A program made the position numbers and the translations under genes. A DNA stretch of 64,000 nt from positions 248,001-312,000 of the forward strand of contig NZ_JANQOO010000021.1 in the NCBI RefSeq assembly GCF_028285715.1, read 5' to 3'. Source of the DNA: Ulvibacterium sp. GTDB lineage: Bacteria > Bacteroidota > Bacteroidia > Flavobacteriales > Flavobacteriaceae. Shown here one piece after another: positions 37,476 to 45,148 of this stretch (the stretch's first letter is position 1; each line of letters starts with the position of its first letter). A model generated the notes under the pieces. That model saw nothing but the letters and a program-made list of their open reading frames with translations. It did no database searches and was not told the DNA's origin.

Positions 37476-37874
37476 TCAAGGGATTTTACCTATCCCCTTA
37501 TACTTTTCCAACCTGGCATTTAAGTCCCGCAACCAGATATTTGCGAACGGTCTTAAAAAAAAGCAGTAAATATTTTGATATACACGATTGACAAAACCAT
37601 GTTTTTTCCTTGAATTCCCATTGGCCAAGAAAACCGTAACCCTGACTCCCTGGACAATGGATCTGTTTTCCGATATTTTGATTATTATGAACAGCTTTGC
37701 AGATATGTTGAAAAACATGGGAGTCGCTAACCTTGCTTTGCAGGTACTAAAGGAATCATCAAAGGAAAATCTTTTGATTTTACCCGAGCTGACGTACAAC
37801 TGGAGGATTTCCCTTATCCCGATTCGGACCAAATGTTTTGGGCCTTGAACATGGGCCCCGGTCAAATATTCCAC
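37476..37874 (-). pseudogene. Uncertain ORF, possibly a decayed gene
   Basis: 132 codons. The last third (NRVYQNIYCFFLRPFANIW, LRDLNARLEKYKGIGKIP) looks protein-like, while the N-terminal part does not resemble a normal start or any family. It lies between the DUF2652 gene and the esterase in a 500-bp stretch otherwise without genes. It may be a remnant or not a gene at all. Confidence 0.3.
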
Positions 37875-37924
37875 TTCTTATAAATTTTAAGGGAATTGTA
37901 AATATCCCCTTCAATCTGAGCCCT

Positions 37925-38662
37925 TTATTTCGTGAGCAGGAAGCCCAATACATGCTTCCATTGTCCGTTCCAGTTCTCAAAATCATGTTGCCCGTTGGTC
38001 TCAATGGTAGAAAGTGTATGGCCCTTTGATTTGTATATCCCTTCCAGTTCGTCCACATATCGCTCCGCATCGTTCTTGCCCGTGGAGAGGACAATTTTTA
38101 GTTCCTTACTCGCCGAAAAGGATATATCGGCAATCACATCTTTACAGGGATAGGTCACGGGCGAGAGCAGGGCGTAGTTTCCAAAAAGGTCGGTCATGGC
38201 CGAAAAATAGGCGGCGTTCAGCCCACCAAAGGAAATGCCCACCAGGCTTCTTTCGGAAGGAGTCCGAAGGCCCCCATGTTTGGCTTCTGAAAAGGGAATA
38301 AGTTCGGTCTCGAAAAACCTCAGATAATCCGGATTGCAGAAGAAGAACTGGTTGCGCAGGTCCTTTTCCGATGCCCTATTGATGGTACTCACCAGCACAT
38401 AGGTCGCCTCAGGGATCATGCCCTTCCGTGTGAGGTCCAATATCGTATCCATGGCTCCATTATCGAGCAACTTTTTACCATCCGTCAGGTAGACAATGGG
38501 CTTTTCACTCCTATTGGAACCTGCACCGTAAATCTTCACGTCAACCAATAGCCCCAGGACCTCACTGTGCAATGATGTCCAATCCTGCTGTTGGGCTCCA
38601 AGTGAGGTCCAGAAGCCCAATAACAGAAAGAATGGTAAAACGGTCAACAACCTCGTACCCAT
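37925..38662 (-). CDS. Secreted alpha/beta hydrolase, esterase-like (Fes/esterase D type)
   Basis: 245 residues from ATG at 38662 (MGTRLLTVLPFFLLLGFW signal peptide); ATG at 38668 is an alternative, with AAGGA just upstream. Putative hydrolase motifs: PIVYLTDGKKLLDNG, RSLVGISFGGLNAAYFSAM (nucleophile elbow GISFGG with Ser), a late His in NGQHDFENW. Periplasmic esterase of unknown substrate. It starts about 10 bp after the SRPBCC lipoprotein stop, so it is the second gene of an ECF-controlled unit. Confidence 0.85.
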   Translation of the reverse strand: MGTRLLTVLPFFLLLGFWTSLGAQQQDWTSLHSEVLGLLVDVKIYGAGSNRSEKPIVYLTDGKKLLDNGAMDTILDLTRKGMIPEATYVLVSTINRASEKDLRNQFFFCNPDYLRFFETELIPFSEAKHGGLRTPSERSLVGISFGGLNAAYFSAMTDLFGNYALLSPVTYPCKDVIADISFSASKELKIVLSTGKNDAERYVDELEGIYKSKGHTLSTIETNGQHDFENWNGQWKHVLGFLLTK

Positions 38663-38672
38663 CAGCATGTCC

Positions 38673-39248
38673 TTACATTGGAGTGGAAGTGGCGGCCTCA
38701 CCTATTTTTTGCAGGGTCTCTTTGGATGCCGATTCCATGAAGGCCATGAACTCATCTTCGGTCATATTGGGGTTTTCCATGAACTGTTCAAAGTTTGACG
38801 ACCATATGAGCGCACTTTTGCCGTAGCCAAGGTTCGCCACCTTAAAGGTGTTTACCATTCCCTGCACCGGAACCCCTTCCACCAAGGAATAGGAGTAAGT
38901 TCGGAACCTGTCATCAAAGGCCACGATCTTTTCCTTGAAGAACCCTTTTCCATCAGGTGAGGTACAGACCCTTTCCCCACCTACGCCTTTATTTCCAGTA
39001 AATTCCACCTTGGCAACGTTTGAGGAATATTTGTCCACATCATCCAGTTCTCGCAACAAACCCCATACCCGGTCCGCACCAGCATCAATGATAAGGGTCT
39101 GCGTCAACCGGGCATCCTCTCCTATGGAATAAACTTCGGTGCTTGGTTCATTCATATCCATGTCCTGTTCCATATCACCGTTCTTTTCAGATTTTTTGCA
39201 GCCCATGAGCAGGATAGCGGCCATGGCTAAATACGTTGTCAATTTCAT
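38673..39248 (-). CDS. SRPBCC family lipoprotein (polyketide cyclase/START fold)
   Basis: 191 residues. Signal with lipobox MAAILLMGC, Met/Asp-rich linker (EQDMDMNEPS), then an SRPBCC domain: VWGLLRELDDVDKYSSNVAK, VGGERVCTSPDGKGFFKEK, YSYSLVEGVPVQGMVNTFKV. It is clearly paralogous to the gene at 42288 (shared GVPxxGMVNT, FMENPxMT). Preceded by an ECF-type promoter at 39286-39310. Likely binds a hydrophobic ligand in the periplasm; which one is unknown. Confidence 0.88.
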   Translation of the reverse strand: MKLTTYLAMAAILLMGCKKSEKNGDMEQDMDMNEPSTEVYSIGEDARLTQTLIIDAGADRVWGLLRELDDVDKYSSNVAKVEFTGNKGVGGERVCTSPDGKGFFKEKIVAFDDRFRTYSYSLVEGVPVQGMVNTFKVANLGYGKSALIWSSNFEQFMENPNMTEDEFMAFMESASKETLQKIGEAATSTPM

Positions 39249-39285
39249 AATTTTGGTTTTTATTAAATATTATGTTTACCGCTTT

Positions 39286-39310
39286 GATTCCAATTTCGGT
39301 ATGGTGTTAC
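39286..39310 (-). promoter_or_regulatory. ECF sigma promoter 4 (for the SRPBCC lipoprotein-esterase unit)
   Basis: On the minus strand GTAACAC (39310-39304), 15 bp, ATCAAAG (from 39288). Same elements and spacing as the three forward copies; 38 bp before the start codon. Confidence 0.75.
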
Positions 39311-39435
39311 AAATTCGATGGAACTTTGCTCCTCGGTCTTAAATTTTTTCTATCTTAAAGTGAATGTCAAAAGCGATGATATGACCGATTTAGGTTGTCC
39401 CAAGAAAATGAAATAGTGCAATGGAATACACTTTT

Positions 39436-39464
39436 GTAACACCTCGGTCCAAAATGCATCTAAA
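39436..39464 (+). promoter_or_regulatory. ECF sigma promoter 1 (for the sigma gene itself)
   Basis: GTAACAC at 39436-39442, 15 bp, ATCTAAA at 39458-39464. The start codon at 39479 follows 14 bp later. Suggests autoregulation. Confidence 0.78.
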
Positions 39465-39478
39465 TTTTAAAGAATATT

Positions 39479-40351
39479 ATGAGTCCACTAGGTGAAAACT
39501 ATTCAGAAAACCAGAACATTGAATTGGTCAGAGCATCCTTGAAGGGTGATAAGTATGCCTTGAACGAATTGATAAAATTACATCGGCCCTACATCTACAA
39601 TGTCGCCTGGAAATTCACCTTTGACCCTATGGACGCGGAGGATCTCACTCAAGAGGCCCTCATCAAGGTGATCACCAAACTGTCACAGTTCAAGTTTGAG
39701 AGCCAGTTCAGAACATGGCTGTACCGTATCGTGTTCAACGAGTTCCTACAGTCCAAACGAAGGAGGGGGGAAAAACAGTTTACCAACTTCGAGGACCAAG
39801 CGGAACGATTGGATTCCATCGAGAACACCGTCGTTAGCGAGCAGGAGGAAAGGGATCTTGAGGAGAAAATAAAGGAATTGCGCTACAGGTGTCTTTCGGG
39901 AATGATCATGTGCCTGACCCGGGAGCAACGGTTGTTGTTCATTGTGGGGGAGACCTTCGGTGTCGATCATAATATCGGTGCCGAGATATTTAATCTTTCC
40001 AAGCAGAATTACAGAATAAAACTCCACAGGGCCAGAAAGGACATCATCAACTTTATGCAGGACAAATGCGGGCTCATGAATCCCAAAAACCCATGTCGAT
40101 GTGCCAAAAAGACCAAGACCATGCACCAAAGGGGATATTTGACCGATGATAAGCACATGTTCAATGTCGGCTATCGTAAAAAGGTCGCTGACTATGTGGA
40201 AGAGAACCTTGACCTGGTCGCAGATATCGTGGACGATAAGCACTTGAAGCTATTGCGTGACGTTCCTGCCAAAGACAATTTTGACAGCACGACTGTTTTG
40301 GATGAGATACTGGGGGATAAGGAACTCCTTGATTTTTTTGAACTCAACTGA
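39479..40351 (+). CDS. ECF-type RNA polymerase sigma factor with Cys-containing C-terminal extension
   Basis: 290 residues, long for an ECF (usually about 180-200). Region 2 at about 25-95 (AEDLTQEALIKVITKLSQF, FRTWLYRIVFNEFLQSKRR), region 4 at about 130-195 (LTREQRLLFIVGETFGVD, NLSKQNYRIKLHRARKDI). A C-terminal extension then begins with MNPKNPCRCAKKTKTMHQ and ends acidic. The CRC motif could bind metal or sense redox state (inference). No anti-sigma gene is adjacent. Promoters of the same sequence precede it and three neighbouring transcription units, so it very likely controls them. Confidence 0.92.
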   Translation: MSPLGENYSENQNIELVRASLKGDKYALNELIKLHRPYIYNVAWKFTFDPMDAEDLTQEALIKVITKLSQFKFESQFRTWLYRIVFNEFLQSKRRRGEKQFTNFEDQAERLDSIENTVVSEQEERDLEEKIKELRYRCLSGMIMCLTREQRLLFIVGETFGVDHNIGAEIFNLSKQNYRIKLHRARKDIINFMQDKCGLMNPKNPCRCAKKTKTMHQRGYLTDDKHMFNVGYRKKVADYVEENLDLVADIVDDKHLKLLRDVPAKDNFDSTTVLDEILGDKELLDFFELN

Positions 40352-40373
40352 TTTATCTCAGAATTCAAATAAA

Positions 40374-40402
40374 GGCCCGAAGATGTTTTCTTCGGGTTTT
40401 TG
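40374..40402 (+). terminator. Terminator of the sigma factor gene
   Basis: CCCGAAGA (40376-40383) pairs with TCTTCGGG (40389-40396), loop of 5, followed by TTTTTG. The next ECF promoter starts only 5 bp further on. Confidence 0.85.
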
Positions 40403-40406
40403 TTTT

Positions 40407-40435
40407 GTAACACATGGTCACTCTTTGCATCAAAG
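40407..40435 (+). promoter_or_regulatory. ECF sigma promoter 2
   Basis: GTAACAC (40407-40413), 15 bp, ATCAAAG (40429-40435). Since an in-frame ATG at 40414 lies inside this promoter, the gene start is ATG 40459. Confidence 0.78.
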
Positions 40436-40458
40436 GGACAACAATAAATTTTAAACCT

Positions 40459-40962
40459 ATGGAAATATTCAAAGAGATAGTGGTGGATAAACCTATCGAG
40501 GAGGCTTGGGACGTTCTTGGAAACCAGTTCAGCAATGCCTATAAATGGGCAAGGGGCCTGGACCATTCAAAGGGATATGGGGAGCCCACTTTCGAGGGGG
40601 CCAGCTGTAACAACCGTACTTGTGAAGTGCCTGGTTTCGGAACCATACAGGAAGAGATCCGAATGTTCGATACCAACAACCATGTGCTGTCCTACGAGGT
40701 CGTGAAAGGTTTTCCCGGTTTCATTTCCTCTGCCATCAATACATGGAAACTTGAGGAACTTGGCAACGGGACCAAGGTCAGCATGCACCTAAAAATGGAG
40801 ACCAAGGGGATTATGGGAATTCTTATGGGCCCAATGATGAAAATGAAGCTCAACAAGACCATTGAGGGCGTCATCAAAGACTTCAAACACTACGTGGAAA
40901 AGGGCATCCCAAGTCCCGAAAAGGAAAAGGAACTGTTAAAACTCTCCAAAAAGGCGGCCTAG
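40459..40962 (+). CDS. SRPBCC family protein, cytosolic
   Basis: 167 residues from ATG at 40459 (MEIFKEIVVDKPIEEAWDVL). START-fold pattern AYKWARGLDHSKGYGEP, CNNRTCEVPGFGTIQEEI, LKMETKGIMGILMGPMMKMK and a C-terminal amphipathic helix. No signal peptide, unlike the other three family members in the locus. Own ECF promoter; another ECF promoter follows 5 bp after its stop. Confidence 0.85.
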   Translation: MEIFKEIVVDKPIEEAWDVLGNQFSNAYKWARGLDHSKGYGEPTFEGASCNNRTCEVPGFGTIQEEIRMFDTNNHVLSYEVVKGFPGFISSAINTWKLEELGNGTKVSMHLKMETKGIMGILMGPMMKMKLNKTIEGVIKDFKHYVEKGIPSPEKEKELLKLSKKAA

Positions 40963-40966
40963 TTCT

Positions 40967-40995
40967 GTAACACCTCCTTCATCCATGTATCGAAA
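40967..40995 (+). promoter_or_regulatory. ECF sigma promoter 3
   Basis: GTAACAC (40967-40973), 15 bp, ATCGAAA (40989-40995). Drives the SRPBCC-AhpD-SRPBCC operon starting at 41040, with a leader of about 40 nt. Confidence 0.78.
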
Positions 40996-41039
40996 AGGTG
41001 AAACAAAAATGTATTAACTAAAATCTATTTAAAGAAATC

Positions 41040-41639
41040 ATGAAAAGAACACTTGCTTTAATGTTGTTCATGACCGTGGGGCTCACCATTTCGGCCCAGA
41101 ATATGGACAAGAAGTACAAATCGGTAGAAGTGGCAATCGACATCGACGCCCCGGCCGAAAAGGTTTGGAAGGCGATGGTACAGGACTATGGGGCCATATC
41201 CAATTGGTCTCCCTATATCTATGCCGCCAATTACGAGAACGGTTCCCTATCCGGTGTTAAAGGGGCCGAGCGAAAATGTAATCTCAATGCCAATGGCACC
41301 CGATGGGTACACGAAAGGATAGCGGACATTGATGAGAAAAAAATGGAAATGCGGAACATTATTCTGGACGGGGCCAAGTTTCCATTGGATGCAGACAACA
41401 CCCAGGCCTATTACCGTGTAAAGGACAACGGCAATGGAACCTCCACGGCCTCCTATCTCATGCAGTTCCGCGGAAAACCCGCATTTATGACCGGTATGAT
41501 GAAGGGAAGCTTCAAAAAGACCTTGGCCAACAACCTAAAAGGATTGAAGCACTATGTGGAGACTGGGGAACAGGTGACCCCTTTCAACAAGAAAATCAAG
41601 GAAATCAGAAAGGATTACGAGGTAACATTTGCGAAATAA
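41040..41639 (+). CDS. SRPBCC family protein, secreted
   Basis: 199 residues. Signal peptide RTLALMLFMTVGLTISAQ. SRPBCC domain: VEVAIDIDAPAEKVWKAMVQ, AISNWSPYIYAANYENGSL, GAERKCNLNANGTRWVHER, KPAFMTGMMKGSFKKTLANN. Probably periplasmic ligand binding or cyclase-like. First gene of a three-gene unit: AhpD-like gene 5 bp later, another SRPBCC gene after that. Confidence 0.87.
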   Translation: MKRTLALMLFMTVGLTISAQNMDKKYKSVEVAIDIDAPAEKVWKAMVQDYGAISNWSPYIYAANYENGSLSGVKGAERKCNLNANGTRWVHERIADIDEKKMEMRNIILDGAKFPLDADNTQAYYRVKDNGNGTSTASYLMQFRGKPAFMTGMMKGSFKKTLANNLKGLKHYVETGEQVTPFNKKIKEIRKDYEVTFAK

Positions 41640-41644
41640 CAACG

Positions 41645-42235
41645 ATGAAAGAAACAATCAGAGGTTTTAAAATGGATGAAGCATCCAATGAGCCGGAAGA
41701 GGTAAAGGAAGTGTTTGACTGGTATAAGGAGAATTTTGGTTTTGTGCCAAACCTTACAAAGGTGTTGAGCGCTGCTCCGGCGGCTTTGAGGTCCTATTGG
41801 CTCAGCCAGATCCAATTGACCCAGTATGGGCTTCTTACACCGGAGGAACATAACATCGTGCAAATGTCCATAGCCGTTGAGAACCAGTGTAGATACTGTG
41901 TGTCTGCCCACCAGATGGCGGGTGGTGCTTTCTTTGGGTCGGACGAAAAGGACCTTGAGGCCATTAGGAACAAGGGTACCATTCCAAGCGAAAAATTCGA
42001 TGCGCTCCGTTCCTTTACGCTTGACGTTTATCAGAATAAGGGAAGGGTTTCCGACAAGGTATTGGAAGGTTTCCTATCAGTAGGATACAATAAGGCACAG
42101 GCCATTGAAGTGATTACCAATATTGGGGTCAAAGTAATGTCCAATCTGACCAATCAATTGGCGATGTCCGAGGTGGATGAACCGTTCGCCCCCTTAGCGG
42201 AAGGTCTGTTTGAAACCGAATCCGTATATCGGTAA
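41645..42235 (+). CDS. Carboxymuconolactone decarboxylase / AhpD-like protein
   Basis: 196 residues, all-helical. AhpD active-site motif VENQCRYCVSAHQM with C82, C85 and H89 (CxxC-x3-H), preceded by LTPEEHNIVQMSIAV, a peroxidase/reductase signature. Members reduce peroxides or handle thiol redox; substrate here unknown. Embedded between two SRPBCC genes under the ECF promoter. CMD proteins are known partners of some ECF sigma groups with C-terminal extensions, which fits. Confidence 0.9.
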   Translation: MKETIRGFKMDEASNEPEEVKEVFDWYKENFGFVPNLTKVLSAAPAALRSYWLSQIQLTQYGLLTPEEHNIVQMSIAVENQCRYCVSAHQMAGGAFFGSDEKDLEAIRNKGTIPSEKFDALRSFTLDVYQNKGRVSDKVLEGFLSVGYNKAQAIEVITNIGVKVMSNLTNQLAMSEVDEPFAPLAEGLFETESVYR

Positions 42236-42287
42236 GACCCAAAATCATTTTTGAAATAGTAAATAACAATTAAATAATAGAAACAAA

Positions 42288-42818
42288 ATGAAAATCAAAA
42301 AATCAATTTTTTCGCTAGCTGTAACAGTTGTATTTGCCTTAAGCTTTAGCAACGTTGAGGCCCAAAGTGCCGATGCCAACAAAACGTATACCAAGGTGGT
42401 GGACGCCTCCGCGGATAAAGTATGGACCGTTTTGAGAAAGATGGACGAAATCCAGAACTATTCCAAGGGTATTGCAAGATTGGAATGGACAGGCCCCAAG
42501 GATGTTGGTGGCCAGCGGGTTTGCTATGCACCGGACAACCAAGGGTTCTTTAAGGAGAACATTGTTGATTACAGCGATGCCAATAGAACTTACAGTTATT
42601 CCGTTATTGAAGGCGTACCAATCAAAGGAATGGTCAATACCTGGAACGTGGTAGACCTCGGCTATAACAAGTCGATGATTGTATGGACCTCCAAGTTCGA
42701 TGAGTTCATGGAGAACCCTCAGATGACCAAAGAACAGTTCTTTGGATTTATTGATCAGAGTTTGAATGAGATGGTTGGGAATGTTATTGCCGAGGCGAAA
42801 ATGGAAGCTAAAATGTGA
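42288..42818 (+). CDS. SRPBCC family protein, secreted
   Basis: 176 residues. Signal peptide KSIFSLAVTVVFALSFSNVEAQ. Domain: DASADKVWTVLRKMDEIQNY, VGGQRVCYAPDNQGFFKEN, YSYSVIEGVPIKGMVNTW, SKFDEFMENPQMTKEQFF. Close paralogue of the lipoprotein at 38673 (same motif order throughout). Last gene of the operon, followed by a strong terminator at 42911. Confidence 0.88.
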   Translation: MKIKKSIFSLAVTVVFALSFSNVEAQSADANKTYTKVVDASADKVWTVLRKMDEIQNYSKGIARLEWTGPKDVGGQRVCYAPDNQGFFKENIVDYSDANRTYSYSVIEGVPIKGMVNTWNVVDLGYNKSMIVWTSKFDEFMENPQMTKEQFFGFIDQSLNEMVGNVIAEAKMEAKM

Positions 42819-42910
42819 TGACAATTTTCTGGCCATACGAATGATGAATGGTTTTTTTATTGATTGGTAGTGTTTGCATGCCGAGGAATTTTGTATGGCT
42901 ATGAAAATGA

Positions 42911-42940
42911 TAGCGCAGGTCTCTGGCCTGCGCTTTTTTT
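42911..42940 (+). terminator. Terminator of the SRPBCC-AhpD-SRPBCC operon
   Basis: GCGCAGG (42913-42919) pairs with CCTGCGC (42927-42933) around a 7-nt loop, then seven T. 92 bp after the last stop. Confidence 0.85.
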
Positions 42941-43348
42941 AAATCCTCTAAAATCATTCTGTCACGGAAGTCTGCATTCACAAATTCAAGGTACAATTCC
43001 AAACCAGCCCAAATGTCCATGAAAACAGCAATACTAAAGACTATAATACGAGCTAGATTTTGGATTCATGGGGTTTTACGGTATTGGCTGCGGTTGAAAA
43101 GAACGTTGAAGACCAGGCGTTAAAACATATTATTTGCAGTTTCTTCGAAAAAGAATAGGGTTGGAAATAATGGAGAATTTCAATGAGTCTTCTAAAACTA
43201 ACGTTTATAGGGAATCCACTAATTCACTTCGAAAAGTCTCAATAACTCGTCTATTTAAGGAATATAAACTTGCATAGAAGTGAGACATATAAATGGTATA
43301 TAATCAATGATTATATATTCCTATATTAGTTGATAACTATATTCCCCT
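42941..43348. other. Non-coding stretch before the second cassette cluster
   Basis: About 400 bp with no convincing gene, RNA or repeat. AT-rich near the right end (ATATAATCAATGATTATATATT). No L'-type arm precedes the cassette boundary at 43349, so that boundary is not behind another attC-like site. Confidence 0.6.
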
Positions 43349-43382
43349 GTTGTACGCAATTTAAGACAACCGAAATCTATCA

Positions 43383-44096
43383 ATGAAAATTCACGATTTT
43401 GACATAAAAAAAGGGATTTACAGCTTTGAGTTCAATGAACTGAATGCAGAAAGCCATTCCCATCCTGTTGTCGAAATTATAAGTACTACAGATGGAACTT
43501 TTTCAATACAATCAAACGGACAGATAGATGAGAATTTGGAGTTTGCAATTATCGACTCGAATACTGAACACAAAGTGTTTTCTAAGAACAGTTCTATTAG
43601 AATTTTAATGATAGAAAGCCATAATTTAAGATTAACCGATTTTTTTGAAAATAATGGATTAAAGTATAAAAATGGAATTTTTTCAAAGACCAATTTTGAT
43701 AAGAAAAATGAGCTGTTTTCAGAAGTTAAAAATCTCGCAAGAGCAATTGACTTAAAAACACCAACGGACAAACGAATTACCGAAAGCATCAAATTCATTG
43801 AGGAAAATGAACTTGAATACAAAAATCTAATTTCGGAATTGACCTCAAAAGTATCTTTGTCAAACAGTAGACTTTCACATCTTTTCAAAGAACATATCGG
43901 AATTTCAATCAAAAAGTATCTTGTTTGGAACAGATTGCGACAAGCAATAAATACTTACTTAAGTGAGAACACCAACTTGACTGACGTTTCCCTACAAAGT
44001 GGATTTTTTGACCAGGCTCATTTGACCAATTCCTTTAAAAACGTTTTGGGTGTAAGTCCTACAAAAGCCTACAATAGCAGAATCTTACAATCATAG
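43383..44096 (+). CDS. AraC family transcriptional regulator
   Basis: 237 residues. N-terminal cupin-like sensing part (FNELNAESHSHPVVEIISTT, with His residues), C-terminal AraC HTH at about 135-235: LISELTSKVSLSNSRLSHLF, GISIKKYLVWNRLRQAI, LTDVSLQSGFFDQAHLTNSF. AT-rich compared with neighbours. Cassette-borne; may regulate the adjacent acetyltransferase. Ligand unknown. Confidence 0.9.
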   Translation: MKIHDFDIKKGIYSFEFNELNAESHSHPVVEIISTTDGTFSIQSNGQIDENLEFAIIDSNTEHKVFSKNSSIRILMIESHNLRLTDFFENNGLKYKNGIFSKTNFDKKNELFSEVKNLARAIDLKTPTDKRITESIKFIEENELEYKNLISELTSKVSLSNSRLSHLFKEHIGISIKKYLVWNRLRQAINTYLSENTNLTDVSLQSGFFDQAHLTNSFKNVLGVSPTKAYNSRILQS

Positions 44097-44137
44097 CAAA
44101 TTGATCAATTTTACTTTTGTCCTCAAAAACAAAGAAA

Positions 44138-44608
44138 ATGAACGGACAAATTAGAAAAGTAAAGAAAGAGGACATCCCAGAATTAAAGAAAGTGCTTGAT
44201 TCGAGCGAATTGTTTCCATCCTACTTGCTCGATGATATGATAAACGATTATCTGAACAACGAAAAATCAACGGATATTTGGTTTACGACAATCGACCAAG
44301 GCAAGCCGATTTCGATTGGCTACTGCGCCCCCGAAAGATTGACCGAAGGAACTTATAATCTCTATGCGATTGCAGTGCTTAAAAGTCAACAAGGCAGTGG
44401 AATTGGAAAGAAAATGATGCAATACATAGAAAACGAGTTGAGGAAAAACGGCAACCGAATTTTGATCGTAGAAACATCAGGAAAACCTGAATTTGAATTA
44501 ACAAGGGAATTTTACATTAAGTGTGACTATACAAAACAAGCTGTAATCCCTGAATTTTATGAAAAAGGCGATGACAAAATCGTGTTTTGGAAGAAACTGA
44601 CGGAATAA
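44138..44608 (+). CDS. GNAT family N-acetyltransferase
   Basis: 156 residues from ATG at 44138 ([20 protein letters not shown]); an in-frame TTG at 44117 is less likely. Acetyl-CoA loop [19 protein letters not shown], then [20 protein letters not shown]. Substrate unknown; resistance, toxin or metabolic roles are all possible in cassette genes. 41 bp after the AraC gene. Confidence 0.9.
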   Translation: MNGQIRKVKKEDIPELKKVLDSSELFPSYLLDDMINDYLNNEKSTDIWFTTIDQGKPISIGYCAPERLTEGTYNLYAIAVLKSQQGSGIGKKMMQYIENELRKNGNRILIVETSGKPEFELTREFYIKCDYTKQAVIPEFYEKGDDKIVFWKKLTE

Positions 44609-44615
44609 AAACTGC

Positions 44616-44748
44616 GTACAACACGGTGCATAAGTAACAGCGGTTTGAGTACTAACTCGAACCGTTTTTTCGTTTAATTAAAGTATATTCTAATCTGAAT
44701 AGTAGTAATATAAAAACCCACAACTAGGCATACACGAGATCGTTGCGC
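44616..44748 (+). repeat. attC-like site 4
   Basis: 133 bp. R'' GTACAAC (44616-44622), spacer ACG, L'' GTGCATAAG; 3' arm GGCATACAC, 6-nt spacer GAGATC, R' GTTGCGC (44742-44748). The 3' spacer is identical to that of site 1, and the arm CATACAC is identical to that of site 2 although the sites lie 20 kb apart. Confidence 0.63.
44641..44670 (+). terminator. Terminator inside attC-like site 4
   Basis: CGGTTTGAGT pairs with ACTCGAACCG (one G-T pair), loop ACTA, then six T. Ends the AraC-GNAT transcript within the recombination site. Confidence 0.75.
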
Positions 44749-44762
44749 ACAAGCTCGGAAAA

Positions 44763-44849
44763 ATGGACGAAGTCGAAATAAAAGTATATCACAATAAGGA
44801 AAAAGTAACAACTACTCTTTATGTTGAACAATTATCTGAAAAGAAATAA
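44763..44849 (+). CDS. Very short ORF (28 aa) after the cassette boundary
   Basis: Reads MDEVEIKVYHNKEKVTTTLY plus eight residues. It starts 15 bp after attC-like site 4, where a cassette gene would be expected. It may be a truncated gene or a real small protein; no family. Confidence 0.25.
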   Translation: MDEVEIKVYHNKEKVTTTLYVEQLSEKK

Positions 44850-44957
44850 TAAGGAAGACCTGCCAAAAAGGCTAGTATCCTAATTTTTTAAGGGGATTTA
44901 TCGTTATTCTTTTTATTGTTTACTTTGTTTTATTACATCTTTGCCAGATACACATTT

Positions 44958-45080
44958 TTACACTTCTTCAAATTTAAATGCTCGGGGTACATTAGTATTA
45001 ACTTCTTCAATATTTTCCGAATTACACGATAATACTTCAAGGCTTAAGATGAATTTGGAAGCTCCCTTGTTTTTACCCAT
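44958..45080 (-). CDS. Possible small protein (40 aa)
   Basis: Minus-strand ORF beginning MGKNKGASKFILSLEVL and ending in NVPRAFKFEEV. Basic start, one Cys, acidic end. Nothing else supports it; it fills part of an otherwise gene-free 350-bp stretch between the cassette region and the serine hydrolase. Confidence 0.25.
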   Translation of the reverse strand: MGKNKGASKFILSLEVLSCNSENIEEVNTNVPRAFKFEEV

Positions 45081-45148
45081 CGTTTTCACCTTTTAGATTT
45101 TCAATACATTCTATTGCTTCGATCAATTAAGCACTAAGGTGTTTTGGC

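Larger units (their letters stand above)
43349..44742 (+). mobile_element. Integron-like gene cassette D (two genes)
   Basis: Left edge G|TTGTACGCAATTT at 43349, right edge G|TTGCGCAC at 44742. The reverse complement of its own R'' region, GTTGTACGCAGTTT, matches the leading GTTGTACGCAATTT at 13 of 14 positions. That similarity is expected only if both ends were joined in a circle. Carries AraC and GNAT genes. Confidence 0.62.

Noticed and set aside
37588-37848. 86-codon forward ORF
   Set aside because: Antisense to a more protein-like reverse frame; no start signal or family.
40414-40458. ATG at 40414 for the SRPBCC gene
   Set aside because: It lies inside ECF promoter 2, before the expected transcript start.
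42808-43020. 70-codon reverse ORF after the SRPBCC operon
   Set aside because: It overlaps the operon end and the strong terminator hairpin; no family resemblance.
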